Assembly: GCA_027257055.1 (NCBI GenBank)
Contig: JAPVLO010000277.1
Coordinates: forward strand, 3,658,001 to 3,722,000
From: Cephalopachus bancanus
Taxonomy: Eukaryota > Chordata > Mammalia > Primates > Tarsiidae
Length of the DNA: 64,000 bases
Direction: 5' to 3'
In this document: one piece after another, positions 1-13,729 of the stretch
Layout: each line of letters opens with the position of its first letter
Position numbering within the stretch: the stretch's first letter is position 1
Translations under genes and position numbers: made by a program
The notes under the pieces: generated by a model
Database searches by the model: none
Seen by the model: only the letters and a program-made list of their open reading frames with translations
Told to the model about the DNA's origin: nothing

Positions 1-200
1 CATTCCCTATTCTTATGTTCCCCCTATCCCAGGCAACCCCTTTTTACTTTCTGTCTCTATGAATAACTACCTGGGAACCTCATATAAGTGGAACCACACA
101 AGAGTTACCCTTCTGTGTTGTTTACACTTCTGACTGTAATAAATAATGCTGCTGTGAAAATTTGTGTGCTGCTTGTTGTAGGGACACATGATATGTGCTT
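1..200 (-). mobile_element. L1 3' UTR fragment (antisense)
   Basis: CATATAAGTGGAACCACACA and AATAAATAATGCTGCTGTGA match the antisense of an old L1 3' UTR. Continues beyond base 1. Confidence 0.65.
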
Positions 201-1225
201 CAACTCTCTGGTATCCTCTCTCTTTTATGAATATATCTGCCTCTTTCTTTGCTACATAAGTACTAATTACTCAAGATCTATTTTTTGCCAGAGGGAAGGA
301 AGAACTCTTACACTCACCCTTTCCTTTAAACTTAGGTCTGTTTTATTCCCATTAAGGTGAAATAAGCAAACGGGAGATCAATAAGAACAAGTTTAGGTCA
401 AAGGATGCCCAAACAAATGAGAAAGGAAATCAGGATGAGAAAAGTGAGAAAAGTAGCTAAACCTCAAATTCAAATGACTGCTAAAAGACACAATAAAAGG
501 CTTCCTGTTGTCTTCTCACCACATGGAAATCTGCTGGGAAGGGGAATGGAAAAGGTCAGAAGTCTTCCTAAACCAGGGGCTCAGAAGACAGCAAGCGCCG
601 TCTCTCCTAATCCACTTCAAGCTCATCAAACCTCGACTCCTTATAAAAATCATCACTGGGATGCAGGGGTGACTGGCAATTCTGTTCACATCCCGTGACT
701 CTGCTGTTCAGAGCTCCCAGCCCCTCAGCATGCTCTAACCTGTGACAGGCTAAAGTAGAAACACAATCCCTTCCCCACCATCATACAACATCTGCAACAA
801 CAAAGACCATTCCTGGACTCACTGCATGGCTTTCTTCCTTTCATAAAAACAAGCAGAGAGAGCTGGCTACTTACTATCTTGTTCAAAGGAATACATCTCA
901 GTTTAGCAGGATGTTTTTAAAAACCACAACTTTCAACACATTTGCTTCAATAATACTAGGAGGAGGTCAAATGCAATATGAGAGATTGGATGGGGACAGG
1001 AAGAACAGATGTTCTCATCTGTCAGAAAGGCATCAAATCATTTTTTATAGATGGATTTAAGGTGGATACAGCAGTAAAGCCATTGCTCCTTTCATTTGAG
1101 CATCTGTTCTTGTAAACTTAAGCCAAAGGCAGCCTGAGAGTCAGGTAGGTCAGGCAAGGCTCTCAGTGAACAAAATAGAAGCAGAGGGAAAGAGCTCTCT
1201 ATCCTGGATCCAAACTTAATTTAAA

Positions 1226-1509
1226 GTCAGGCGCAGTGGCTCACACCTGTGATCCTAGCACTTTAGGAGACTAAGGTGAAAGGATTGCCTGAGATCAATC
1301 TGGGCAACATGGTAAGACCTCGTCTCTACAATAAATCAAAAAATTAGTCAGCCATGGTGGTGTGCACCTGTAGTCCCTGCTACTTGGAGGGCTGAAGCGG
1401 AAGGTTCACCTGAGCCCAGCAGGTCATGTCTACAGTAGCCATGATCACGCTACTTTACTCAAGCACGGGTGACAGAGTGAAACTTCAACTCAGGAAAAAA
1501 AAAAAAAAA
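1226..1509 (+). mobile_element. Alu, older
   Basis: Diverged dimer; AATTTAAA flanks at 1218-1225 and 1513-1520. Confidence 0.93.
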
Positions 1510-1679
1510 CACAATTTAAATAAGACCTCAAGGAAATCTACTCCAGTGTTTCTCAAACTATCTATGGGGAAGAACTAATTTTCCCTCAAACTTATTGTAG
1601 CTTAATACTTTTGTAAAAACAAAAAATATGAATTTCTTAAATATGGCACCAAAAGCACATGCAACCAAAGAAAACATAG

Positions 1680-1818
1680 GCAGTACTTGGAAGGCTGAGG
1701 CGGAAGGATCACCTGAGCCCAGCAAGTCGAGGCTACAGTGGCCGTGAGCATGCCACTGCACTCCAGCCTAGGCTACAAGAGTGAGACTCCAACTCAAAAA
1801 AAAAGAAAAAAAGAAAAA
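1680..1818 (+). mobile_element. Alu right arm only
   Basis: 5'-truncated: begins at TACTTGGAAGGCTGAGG and ends in an A-rich tail. Inserted in L1. Confidence 0.9.
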
Positions 1819-2485
1819 TATACAGCAACAACAAAAAGAAAACAGGCAAATTGGATTTCATCAAAAGTTAAACCTTTGGGCTTCAAAGGATACATGAAAG
1901 ACAACTCACAGAATGAGAGAAATTATCTGCTGGTCCTATCTCTGATAAGGGACTTGCATCTAGGATATAAAGAACCCTTACAGCTCAATAATTTTTTTTT
2001 TTAAATGGGCAAAGAATCAGAAAAGCCATCTCTCCAAAGAAGATATGCCAAAGGATTACTGGGTCAATAAGCACATGAAAAGATGACCAATGTCATTTAG
2101 AGAAATACAAATCAAAACTATAATGAGCTACTATTTCATAATGACTAGGATGGCTGTAAATTATAAAATGAAAGTGACAGTGCTGACAAGGATGTGGAGA
2201 AACTTAAACCTTCATACATTGCTGGCGGGAACATAAGGTAAATGTTCCCACCACTGTGGAAACAGTCTGGCAGTTCCTCAAAATGGGAAAACAGTTATCA
2301 CCCATTCCGCTCTTAGGTATATACCCAAGAGAAATAAAATCGTCATACAAAAACTTGCACATGAATGTGAGAAACAGCCCAAATAGCCATCAACGCATAG
2401 AGAAACAAGATATGGTATAGCCATACAAAATGAATTAAGTACCAATACGTACCACTAGATGAATGAACCTTAAAAACATTATGTT

Positions 2486-2699
2486 AGCCGGGCTCGGTGG
2501 CTCAGCCTGTAATCCTGTGCCTTTGGGAGGCTGAGGTGAGTGGATTGCCGGAGCCCGCGGGTTCGAGACCCGCCTGGGCAGTGAGACCTCATCTCTACAA
2601 TAAATCAAAAAATCAGCTGGGCGTGGTAGCGCATGCCTGTAATTCCGGCTACCCGGAAGGCTGAGGCGGAAGGATCGCCGGAGCCCAGCAGGTCGAAGC
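2486..2699 (+). mobile_element. Young Alu lacking its 3' end and tail
   Basis: Intact start (GCCGGGCTCGG) and the 5-base left-arm deletion, but it stops at CAGGTCGAAG and runs directly into L1 (CCAGTGCAAAAGGC). No A-tail. Confidence 0.93.
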
Positions 2700-3224
2700 C
2701 AGTGCAAAAGGCTACATACAATATGGTTCCATTTACATAAAATGTCTAGAATTAAGTCTAAAGATTAGTGGCTGCCTAGGATTTAGAGGGGCTGGAGAAA
2801 AATGGGGAGGGACTGCTAATGGGTACATGGTCTCTTTCAGTGGCAATGAAGATTTCTAAAATTAACCATGGCAATGACTGTACAATTCTGTAAATATACT
2901 GAAAGCCATTGAATTATATACTTAAATGAGTGAATTGTGTGGTGTATGAATTATATGCAATATATGCTCCAAAAAAATGAACTGCAAGAAAAATGATCAC
3001 ACACTTGGATGTCACAGTAAATGTCAAATTGCTTTAAAAGTTCCTAAATGCTTACTCTCAATTTTTGAACTTACCTCACCATGAACAAGTAACAAACCGT
3101 CCTTGAACAAACATACCAGTCCACAGTAGCCCTAATCTACTCCACTCTCTTACCCGCCATGTGCCCTCACGTGGGATACTTACGCCCTGACATCAGTGAC
3201 TAGGATTCAAGCAGGAGAGTTGAG

Positions 3225-3790
3225 TGGCTGAGTGGACATTCTGGAGTTAGACAAACCTGCGTTGGAATCCCAGCTCTGTCTGCCACTGATTTTCTAGCTC
3301 CTACCTGGCTGCTCTCTTGGATCCCAATTTTCTCCTATTTAAAATGGACACAACCAGCCGGGCTCGGTGGCTCAGCCTGTAATCCCGTGCCTTTGGGAGG
3401 CTGAGGTGAACGGATTGCCTGAGCCCGCGGGTTCGAGACCCGCCTGGGCAACTTGGTGAGACCTCATCTCTACAATAAATCAAAATGAGCCAGGCGTCGT
3501 AGCACATGCCTGTAGTTCTAGCTACTTGGAAGGCTGAGGCGGAAGGATCGCCGGAGACCAGCAGGTCGAGGCTGCGGTGGCTGGAAGCAGCGACTGCACT
3601 CCAGTCTAGGTGACAAGAGTGAGACTCCAACTCAAAAAAAAAAAAAGAAAGTAAAATGGACACAACCACAATGTATGCCACCAAGTTTTAGGAGGATCAA
3701 TGAGATAAACCAAAGTGCTCAGTTAGTCCCGGGCACATCGTGTAGGTTCAACAAATGGTAAGCATCACCACCACCAAAACCACCTCCTCT
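3225..3790 (+). mobile_element. MIR split by Alu
   Basis: GGAGTTAGACAAACCTGCG and ATCCCAGCTCTGTCTGCCAC on the left; ATGAGATAAACCAAAGTGCT and GGTTCAACAAATGGTAAGC on the right. Confidence 0.8.
3357..3652 (+). mobile_element. Alu with T-arm-like B box
   Basis: Target duplication AAAATGGACACAACCA at 3341-3356 and 3653-3668, inside MIR. The B-box region GCGGGTTCGAGACCCGC (3427-3443) is a perfect 5-bp stem with a 7-base loop. Confidence 0.97.
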
Positions 3791-4285
3791 TCTCCTCCTC
3801 CCGTTCCTTTTCATTTTGAACCTCTGTTTCCAACCCCTTCTTCCCCCAGAATCTTTGGGCCCAGGACTCTGACATGGTACCACTGCTCTAACATGGAGCA
3901 ACATGTTGCTTCTGGCTGCCTGGAGGCTAATTCCTCTGTCAACAAAACCCTCAGTTTCCCTCTAGAACTACCCCTTGCCTACAACTCAGCCCACATGGTT
4001 TGGGTTTAAGGATGATGTACTTGCAGCACCAAGAGCCGGCAGGCAACCAATCACAGAACTCCACCTCCCTGGCCTCAGAAGAACAGCCTGTCTGACAGCT
4101 GAGCAGAACCTACAGGTGAAGAGAGATGGAATCATCTGAAAAGACTCTGGATCCAGCCACATCCTGCATCTGCCCTTGCGACCTCTAAGGGTTTGTCAGT
4201 TACCTTCAGCCAAGAAATTCATCTTGCTGCCTACTCCAGGTTTGAGTTGGTTTTCTGTCCCCTGCAAACTAAAGTGAAAATCCCT

Positions 4286-4570
4286 GGCCGGGCATGGTGG
4301 CTTAAGCTTGTAATCCCAGCAATTTGGGAGGCCGAGGCACAAGTATTGCCTGAGTCCAGGGGTTTGAGACCAGCCTGAGCAACTTGATAAGACCTCATCT
4401 CTACAATAAATCAAAAAATTAGCTGGGCATGGTGGCACGCACCTATAGTTCCAGCTACTTGGAAGGTTGAGGCGGAAGGATCGCCTGGCCCAGCAGGTCA
4501 AGGCTGCAGTGGCCGTGAGCATGCCACTGCACTCCAGCCTGGGCGACAGTGAGACTCTGACTCAAAAAAA
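4286..4570 (+). mobile_element. Alu beside the EXTL3 exon 4 splice donor
   Basis: Full dimer with target duplication GAAAATCCCT (4276-4285 and 4571-4580). Its tail-side duplication overlaps donor bases +4 onward of the EXTL3 intron. Confidence 0.97.
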
Positions 4571-4582
4571 GAAAATCCCTCA

Positions 4583-6686
<2,104 letters not shown>

Positions 6687-6954
6687 GGCTGGGTTTGGTG
6701 GCTCAGCTGTCATCCCAGCACTTTGGGAGACTGAGGCGGTGGATTGCCTGCGCCCGCAGGTTCGAGACCCGCCCGGGCAACTTGGCGAGACTTCACCTCT
6801 ACAATAAATCTAAAAATGAGCCAGGTGTGATGGCACACGCCTGTAGTTCCAGCTACTTAGAAGGCTGAGGAGGATCGCCAGAGCCCAGCAGATCGACGCT
6901 GGGGTGCCACTGCACTCCAGCCTGGGCAACAGAATGAGATTCCAACAAAAAAAA
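6687..6954 (+). mobile_element. Alu
   Basis: Slightly shortened dimer (GGCTGGGTTTGG start); right arm missing several bases after GACGCTGGGG. Confidence 0.92.
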
Positions 6955-6986
6955 GTAAAATAAGGCTCACCTTAAAAACGATGGAC

Positions 6987-7291
6987 GAGCCGGGCTCAGT
7001 GGCTCAGCCTGTAATCCCGCGCCTTGGGGAGCTGAGGTGAGTGGACTGCCTGAGCCCACGGGTTCGAGACCCGCCTAGGCAACTTGGTGAGACCTCATCT
7101 CTACAATAAATCAAAAAATTAGCCAGGCGTGGTAGCGCACGCCTGTAGTTCCAGCTAGTTGGAAGGCTGAGGCAGAAGGATCAACGGAGTCCAGCAGGTC
7201 GAGGCTGCGGTGGCCGGGAGCAGCCACTGCACTCCAGTCTGGGCGACAGAGTGAGACTTCAACTCAAAAAACAACAACAACAACAAAAAAT
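6987..7291 (+). mobile_element. Alu
   Basis: Full dimer, CAA-rich tail; duplication GATGGAC at 6980-6986 and 7292-7298. Confidence 0.95.
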
Positions 7292-7599
7292 GATGGACTA
7301 TGGTAGCTGTCCACTTAAACTCCCCTTAGATCATTCATTTTACTTTCCCAACACACTTAGCATTTATTTAATACAGAACGATAATTCTGTCAGTTCAACT
7401 AAGCAAAGCTCTTCAATCTAGCAGTGAACATACACACCTTAAAGCCCAGTGGTCAGTACATAGAGCTTAAAATGAAGAGGAAAAAGGGCAACTGAAATTT
7501 TCAGTTCTTGAATATCACTTGTAGATTATCAATTTTATGGGTCAATTTCTAGGAAGATTATTTACAGCAAAATTGGCCAACCAGATACATAGCACAGAG

Positions 7600-7765
7600 C
7601 CTTAGTGTTCCAAGAGTGACCCAAAGACCAACAACTGGACACATCTCCAGGGACTGGCAGAAGTGCAGAACTGCAGGTCCAGCCCTAAGTCCACCGAGTC
7701 AGAATCTGTGTTTCACCCAGATCCCCAGGTGATTCCTATGCACATTCAATTTTAAGACGCCCTAG
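7600..7765. mobile_element. MER5A-type hAT remnant
   Basis: GAACTGCAGGTCCAGCCC, CCGAGTCAGAATCTGTG and CCAGGTGATTCCTATGCACA follow the MER5A pattern. Confidence 0.7.
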
Positions 7766-7769
7766 TACA

Positions 7770-7880
7770 GAGGGAGAAAATGTGGCTTTGGAGTTGATCA
7801 GAAAGGCTTGAGTTCAAATCCAGTCCCTCCACTTACTTGATGTGTGAACTTAAGCAACCTCTCTGCTAAATCAACACAGC
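7770..7880 (+). mobile_element. MIR fragment
   Basis: GGCTTGAGTTCAAATCC, then CCACTTACTTGATGTGTGA. Confidence 0.7.
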
Positions 7881-8074
7881 ACCACATCTACAAAACCTGA
7901 ACCTATCAGCCAAACCTCAGTTCTATAAACAACCTAACTCAGAATCTAAAAATAAGAAGCAAGAAAAACCAAAATGATGATTTGATACCTAGAGCATATT
8001 CAGAAGCAAGTATAATTTACAACCTGAACCAAATCAAGAGAATCTACTTGTGTGTTATAAGACTTAAGTGAGCT

Positions 8075-8360
8075 GAGCACGGTGGCTCACATCTGCAATC
8101 CCAGCACTCTGGAAGGCTGAGGCGAGAGGACTGCTTGAGGTCAGGAGTTCAAGACCAGCCTGGGCAGCTTGGCGAGGTCATGTCTCTACAATAAATCAAA
8201 AATTGAGCTGGGTGTGGTGGCGCACCTGTGGTTCCAGCTACTTGGAAGGCGGAGGAGGAAGGATTGCCTGAGCCCAGCAGGTCAAGGCTGCAGGGGCTGG
8301 GACGGTGCCACCACACTCCAGCCTGGGTGGCAAAGTGAGACTCTGACTCAAAAAAAAAAG
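8075..8360 (+). mobile_element. Alu, intermediate type
   Basis: Left arm still has GGAGTTCAAGACCAGCC while the linker already has CTACAATAAATCAAAAA. Duplication CTTAAGTGAGCT at 8063-8074 and 8362-8373. Confidence 0.95.
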
Positions 8361-8667
8361 GCTTAAGTGAGCTCACAGAGCTGGAGGTCTAACAGTAAAT
8401 GTGTTTTGGCCTAGATATCACACCCAATTTTTTTAGTAAGTTTATTAAAGCCCCAAACTTGGATATCAAGAAGCAAAAAGGATTAAGGACTCCTGGAACA
8501 CAATACTTGCCACCCCTGTTCACTTGGCACAACTTCGGGGAATGAGAACAGAAATCAGAATAAAATAAAGTTTTTAAGGATTCACAAAAAACACAATATC
8601 GAGCATTAGTTCATTTGTGGTTACCTGACAAACAACTGTAGTCAATAAGTCTGCCTTGAGAATTTAG

Positions 8668-9190
8668 AGCAGTGGTTTTTGACCAGGAGTGATTTTGTCC
8701 TAGGGTATACTTGGCAGTGTCTAGAGACATTTTTGGTTGTCACAACTGTGGGGGAAAAGGATGAGCTACTCGCATCAACTGAGCAGAGGTCAAGGAGGCT
8801 GTCAAATCCTACAATATACAGAAGAACCTCCCCAGCAAAGAATTATCTGGTCCGGGCTTGGTAGCTCAGCCTGTAATCCCAGCGCTTTGGAAGGCCAAGG
8901 TAAGTGGATTGCCTGAGCCTGCAGGTTCAAGACCCACCCGGGCAACTTGGTGAGACCTCATCTCTACAATAAATCAAAAATTAGCCAGGCGTGGTAGCGT
9001 GCGCCTGTAGTTCCAGCTACTCGGGAGGCTGAGGCAGAAGGATCGCCGGAGCCCAGCAGGTGGAGGCTGCGGTGGCCGGGAGCAGCCACTGCACTCCAGT
9101 CTGGGCGACGGAGTAATACTCCAACTCAAAAAAAAAAAAAAAAAAAAAAAAAGAATTATCTGGTCCAAAGAAAGAATAAGTATAGTTCGT
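8668..9190 (+). mobile_element. MER20-type hAT remnant split by Alu
   Basis: CAGTGGTTTTTGACCAGG, GAGACATTTTTGGTTGTCAC and AGCAAAGAATTATCTGGTCC match MER20; the Alu interrupts its 3' part. Confidence 0.8.
8854..9150 (+). mobile_element. Alu in MER20
   Basis: Duplication AAGAATTATCTGGTCC at 8838-8853 and 9151-9166; about 23-base A-tail. Confidence 0.96.
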
Positions 9191-9556
9191 TATCTAAAGA
9201 CAATCTCCCTTTCCGCATAATCACAGAGAAGTGTGCCCTTACAAACTTTACAAATACAAACTAAATTTAAGGGAGTGCGGGAGTAAAAACTTTCTTCTAA
9301 CAGTTTGCTTCAAAGCTACAGCGCTTAATGGCTAAACAAAAGCTCAGCAAACCAACCATTATCTATTCTGGCAACAAAATCAGAAGGACAAAAAGACTCA
9401 AACAGTGCTAAGTGTGGACACACAGATCAGCATCAGCCTCTAAATTTGAGAAAAAGCCGATGGAACATAAAACAAACAAGTCAACTAGAGGTAGTATGTC
9501 ATGTTTAGAAAAGGTTTTCATTCTTTATGCTGTTTTGTTTCAAAATAAAAACAGCA

Positions 9557-9855
9557 GCCGGGCTCGGTGGCTCAGCCTGTAATCCTGCGCCTTTGGGAGG
9601 CTGAGATGAGTGGATTGCCTGAGCCCACGGGTTCGAGACCCGCCTGGGCAGCAAGACCTCATCTCTACAATAAATCAAAAAATCAGCCGGGCGTGGTAGC
9701 GCATGCCTGTAATTCCGGCTACTCGGAAGGCTGAGGCGGAAAGATCGCCGGAGCCCAGCAGGTCGAGGCTGCGGTGGCCGGGAGCAGCCACTGCACTCCA
9801 GTCTGGGCGACAGAGTGAGACTCCAACTCAAAAAAAAATAAAAATAAAAATAAAT
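9557..9855 (+). mobile_element. Young Alu
   Basis: Left-arm 5-base deletion (GGGCAGCAAGACC), AATCAGC and TTCCGGC variants; duplication AAAAACAGCA at 9547-9556 and 9856-9865. Confidence 0.97.
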
Positions 9856-9870
9856 AAAAACAGCACTCCT

Positions 9871-10169
9871 GGCTGGGCACGGTGGCTCATCCCTGTAATC
9901 CCACCACTTGGGGAGGCCAAGGCAGGAGAATTGCTTGAGCCCAGGAGTTCAAGACCAGCCCGGGCAACATGGTGAGACCATGTCTCTACAAAAACATCCA
10001 AAAATTTGCCAGATATGGTGGCACGTGCCTGTAGTCCCAGCTGCTAAGGAGGCTGAGGCAGGATTGCCTCAGGCAGAAGGATTGCCTGAGATCAAGGCTG
10101 CAGTGAGCCATGAGTATGCCACTGCACTCCAACCTAGGCGACAGAGTAAGACCCCCAACTCAAAACAAA
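9871..10169 (+). mobile_element. Alu, older type
   Basis: Left arm GGAGTTCAAGACCAGCCC and linker CTACAAAAACATCC are closer to the ancestral J/S form. It contains a small internal duplication (GGCAGGATTGCCTCAGGC). Confidence 0.95.
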
Positions 10170-11130
10170 ACACTCCCCTAACCAACAATATTGGCTATTT
10201 CTTCATGTGACTACAGTTACTGCTATTAGATGCCTTATTATTACACCTTAGTAACTTGTGAACAGTAAGACTGACTTTCAAAATATTACTTTAATTACCG
10301 GAATGACATTGACCAGAATGAATACAGTACAGTGCCTGGCATATAGTGTATGTTCAACAAATGTTTTATAAATGAATGAATGAGTAGAAAACAGGACATA
10401 ATTTAGACCTACCATACTATTTTTAAAATACGGAATAAAGACTTGAGAAGTTTATGGATCAAAATTAGAGGTAAACATTCAATATCTTTAATAATATTGA
10501 ATAGTAATAAGAGGAATTCACAAACCTCTTAGTATTTAATATAGTTTTCTACAGGAAAAAAAAAACCATCATCCTACAACAGTCAAGCCAGGAGCAATGC
10601 ACACTAAGATTTGTTTCACTCATCTCACACACAGTGTTCCCTAATGATACCTCACTAGTTCTTCTGCGCATCATTCATGGGAGCCTTGACCTTCTCTCAT
10701 CACAATGAAACAGGACAGTGACTGGCCTAGAATCTGCCATTTAATACATTGAAAATGTGCCTTTTCTCTTCAAGATCACATGTGGCCCAGCCAGATCCAA
10801 CAATCTCCCACCTCCAACAATACATACACATGTATACTACTACACATCCATGTCTGAAAATGAAAATGAAACTTACGTCAAGGCTACACACAGGCAAGAA
10901 AGGTAAACAGCAGCTCACTTGAGTTCTCCATCATCCCTTTCCTTTAACTTAAAAAAGTAGCCCATCACAGAGTCCAGGAATCAGGAAAATGAGATACTGG
11001 AAGAGATGCATAGTCATGCCCACCTAACCTGCAGGGACCCAGGTAACAGTTTGAGGTGAGTGGGTCTCCGGAGAGGCTGGCAAGAGAGAAAGGACAACGG
11101 GGAAAGGAGGAGCTTAAAAGTTCTTGATTA

Positions 11131-11418
11131 GGTCGGGTGCAGTGGTTCACCCCTGTAATCCCAGCACTTTGGGAGGCTGAGGTGAGAGGACTGCCTGGCA
11201 CAGGAATTTGAGAACAGTGTGGGCAACATGGCGAGGCCTCACCTCTACAATAAATTTTTTTAAAAAATTAGCCAGGCGTAATGCCGCATGCTTGTATTCC
11301 CTGCTACTTGGAAGGCTGAGGAAGAAGGATCGCCTGAGACCAGCAGGTCGAGGTTGCAGCAGCTATGATCACGCCACTGTACCCCAAACTGAGTGATAGA
11401 GACCCCAACTCAAAAAAA
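11131..11418 (+). mobile_element. Alu
   Basis: Diverged dimer; imperfect AAAAGTTCTTGAT / AAAAGTACTGAT flanks. Confidence 0.94.
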
Positions 11419-11926
11419 AGTACTGATCATTCCAGGGACTCATTCATTCAATAAACATGGAGGGGGGAGCAGAAAGCAAAAAAATGGAAAGGAAGGAAAA
11501 GGAGTAAGAAGGCAGCATAGCGAAGTGGTTTTCCATTTATGGTTGCAAGTATAAGTCTAATGCAGTACAAAAAACAGTTTCTGTTTTAGATTATGAGACA
11601 AGTCTGTTTTAACTGAGAAAAACTTGTCAATGACCCCTGTGAAACTGCAGGTAAAACAGCAGACGTAGAGGTTCAACATCAAATGAGAGAATGCAGCTGA
11701 AGACCATACACACTGCCTGGGACACAGAAAATGCCCAGAAATTGTTAGCAATCACCACATGAGATTAGCACAACCTCTTCCTATTTCAACTATCATACAT
11801 TTTTGCATATACATTTTATACATATACATTTTAATTTTTATATTTTATATATATTTGTAAATATTTTTAAAACAAGTTTGTGCCTTTTCAATAAATTTTT
11901 AAACTCTGCAACAAAGAAAAAATATG

Positions 11927-12201
11927 GGCCAGGCGCAGTGGCTCAAGTCTGTACTCCCAGCACTGAGGTGAGGGGATGGCCTGAGCCCACGGGTTCGAGA
12001 ACAGCCTGGGCAACCTGGCAAGACCTCATCTCTGCAACAAATCAAAAAATTAGCCGGGTGTAGTAGTGCGCATCTGTGGTTCTGGCTGCTTGGAAGGCTG
12101 AGGCAGAAGGATCACCAGAGCCCAGCAGGTTGACGCTGGGGTGGCCGTGAGCATGCCACTGCCCTCCAGCCTGGGCGATAGAGTGAGACTCCAATTCCAA
12201 A
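11927..12201 (+). mobile_element. Alu
   Basis: Left arm shortened after CCCAGCACTG; duplication AAAAATATG at 11918-11926 and 12202-12210. Confidence 0.94.
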
Positions 12202-13129
12202 AAAAATATGTACTAAACTATGGTCCGAAGTCCTGAGACCTAGTTCTAATTTAGGCATGAGTTAGTCAAGTTACCTGAAGTAATAAAATTCTCACAGTCT
12301 CAGATTCCTTGTTTTGAATTAGTAAACACAGTAGTATAAACTAAGAGGAGGAGACATTACCTAAAGAATTGACTTGCTATAAAGAGTAAGTCATTATGCA
12401 ACTTCCACAACTCTTGCTATTCATTTCTGATAGCTTTGTTTCAGGTAATTTTCCTTTGAAGCATGCAGCCGGCTCTCAAACAGAAAGACAAAGCCATAGG
12501 TACAGCCACCAAGTAAAATGCTGTCAAAGAGAAAAAACAAACCACCCAGATAAAATGCCAGATAAGACTAGGGAAGCCTATCAAACCTATACAATCTTGG
12601 AACTGGAGAAGCCGGACAAGGTTTTTCCTGTCAGTTTCACCTAGAAATCACAATACTAGGAAATTACCATCTGATTCAGTCAACGGATATTTTTAAAAGT
12701 AGAGCGGGCACAGCCTTTCACAGCCTGAGCGGCAGAGTCCTGAGTCAGAAAGTTCATGATGCAAGAGCGCACTGCCTAGGTGGGTCCAGTCTCCTCTCCT
12801 TCTCCCTACAGACAACCAGGCAAACAGTATTCCCCCGGCGTGATGTTTTAAGTTACCAAAATACACGGCTCTCATTGTTCAATTTGACTATCAATGGCTG
12901 GAAGAGACAGAAAAGGGCAGTGACAAGTAATCTTGTATCTCTCTGATTTTCATTTGGAAAAACGGGTGCATTCTAGCCTTACCCCTTCCACAGAGACCCC
13001 GGAGTCTAGAAGGGTATGTGCTGCTCATTTCTGAACGGGCTCTCTCCACCGCCACCGCCAAGTCTTTTAACTAATTCTGCTCTTTTCGGCATGGTGCCAC
13101 ACCAAGCCTGTGACCGCCCTGCACAGCGC

Positions 13130-13410
13130 CCTCCAACAGCATCCTAACACATGCGGGATAAAACCCAGACTCCTTTCCACGGCCTGTATGCTCCCAGTGT
13201 GCTGGCCTCAGCCGTTTTCTCCAACCTCCTTGCAAACTCTCCCCCAGCTGCAACATCCCAGATGCACTGGGGACTGCTTCTTGCACTTGCCATTCCCCAT
13301 ATGTTCTTCCAGAGTTTGTACTCACTTCATTCAAGCGTCTGCTCAAATGTCTTCAGAGTCCTTCCAAGGCCCTCTGTGTGAATTAGCTGTGGCCTCCATG
13401 AAAAGGCAGA
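13130..13410 (+). mobile_element. L2 3' region
   Basis: TGGCCTCAGCCGTTTTCTCC, TTGCACTTGCCATTCCCC and TCTGCTCAAATGTCTTCAGA follow L2. Overlapping frames are not genes. Confidence 0.75.
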
Positions 13411-13729
13411 ATGGAGGCTTGGGGATTCACTGCCAAAAGACGGGTCTTGAAAACTGGGGAGCAGTAGACAGTGCGAAGATAAGCAATGCTCGGAGTGAGC
13501 CAGACTCTGTCCACAAATGGAAGATGTCCCTTCCACACAGCCCACACTTTAAGACTCTAAAAGTACGGATTTTTAGATTCTCATTTCCACAGATTGCTCT
13601 AAAAAGGCCTCCTTAAACTATTTTCTAGAATATAAAGCAGAGTAAGGAAGCTGTGTGAACTGGTCAGAATAAAGTAATAATTGGAACCAAAATTTTTGGT
13701 GGAATTGTGTGTATCAAATATAGGGATTA

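Larger units (their letters stand above)
1640..2995 (+). mobile_element. L1 3' end, split by two Alus
   Basis: GCACATGCAACCAAAGAAAA before the first Alu continues as GCAAATTGGATTTCATCAAA after it. The element then runs through CATGAAAAGATGACCAATGT to AATTATATACTTAAATGAGT. Old L1 with no intact frame. Confidence 0.85.

Noticed and set aside
3427..3443. tRNA gene, because of the T-arm-like GGTTCGAGACC
   Set aside because: It is the B box of an Alu; no acceptor, D or anticodon arms around it.
13110..13616. 168-codon frame
   Set aside because: Lies mainly on an L2 3' region; no protein similarity recognised.
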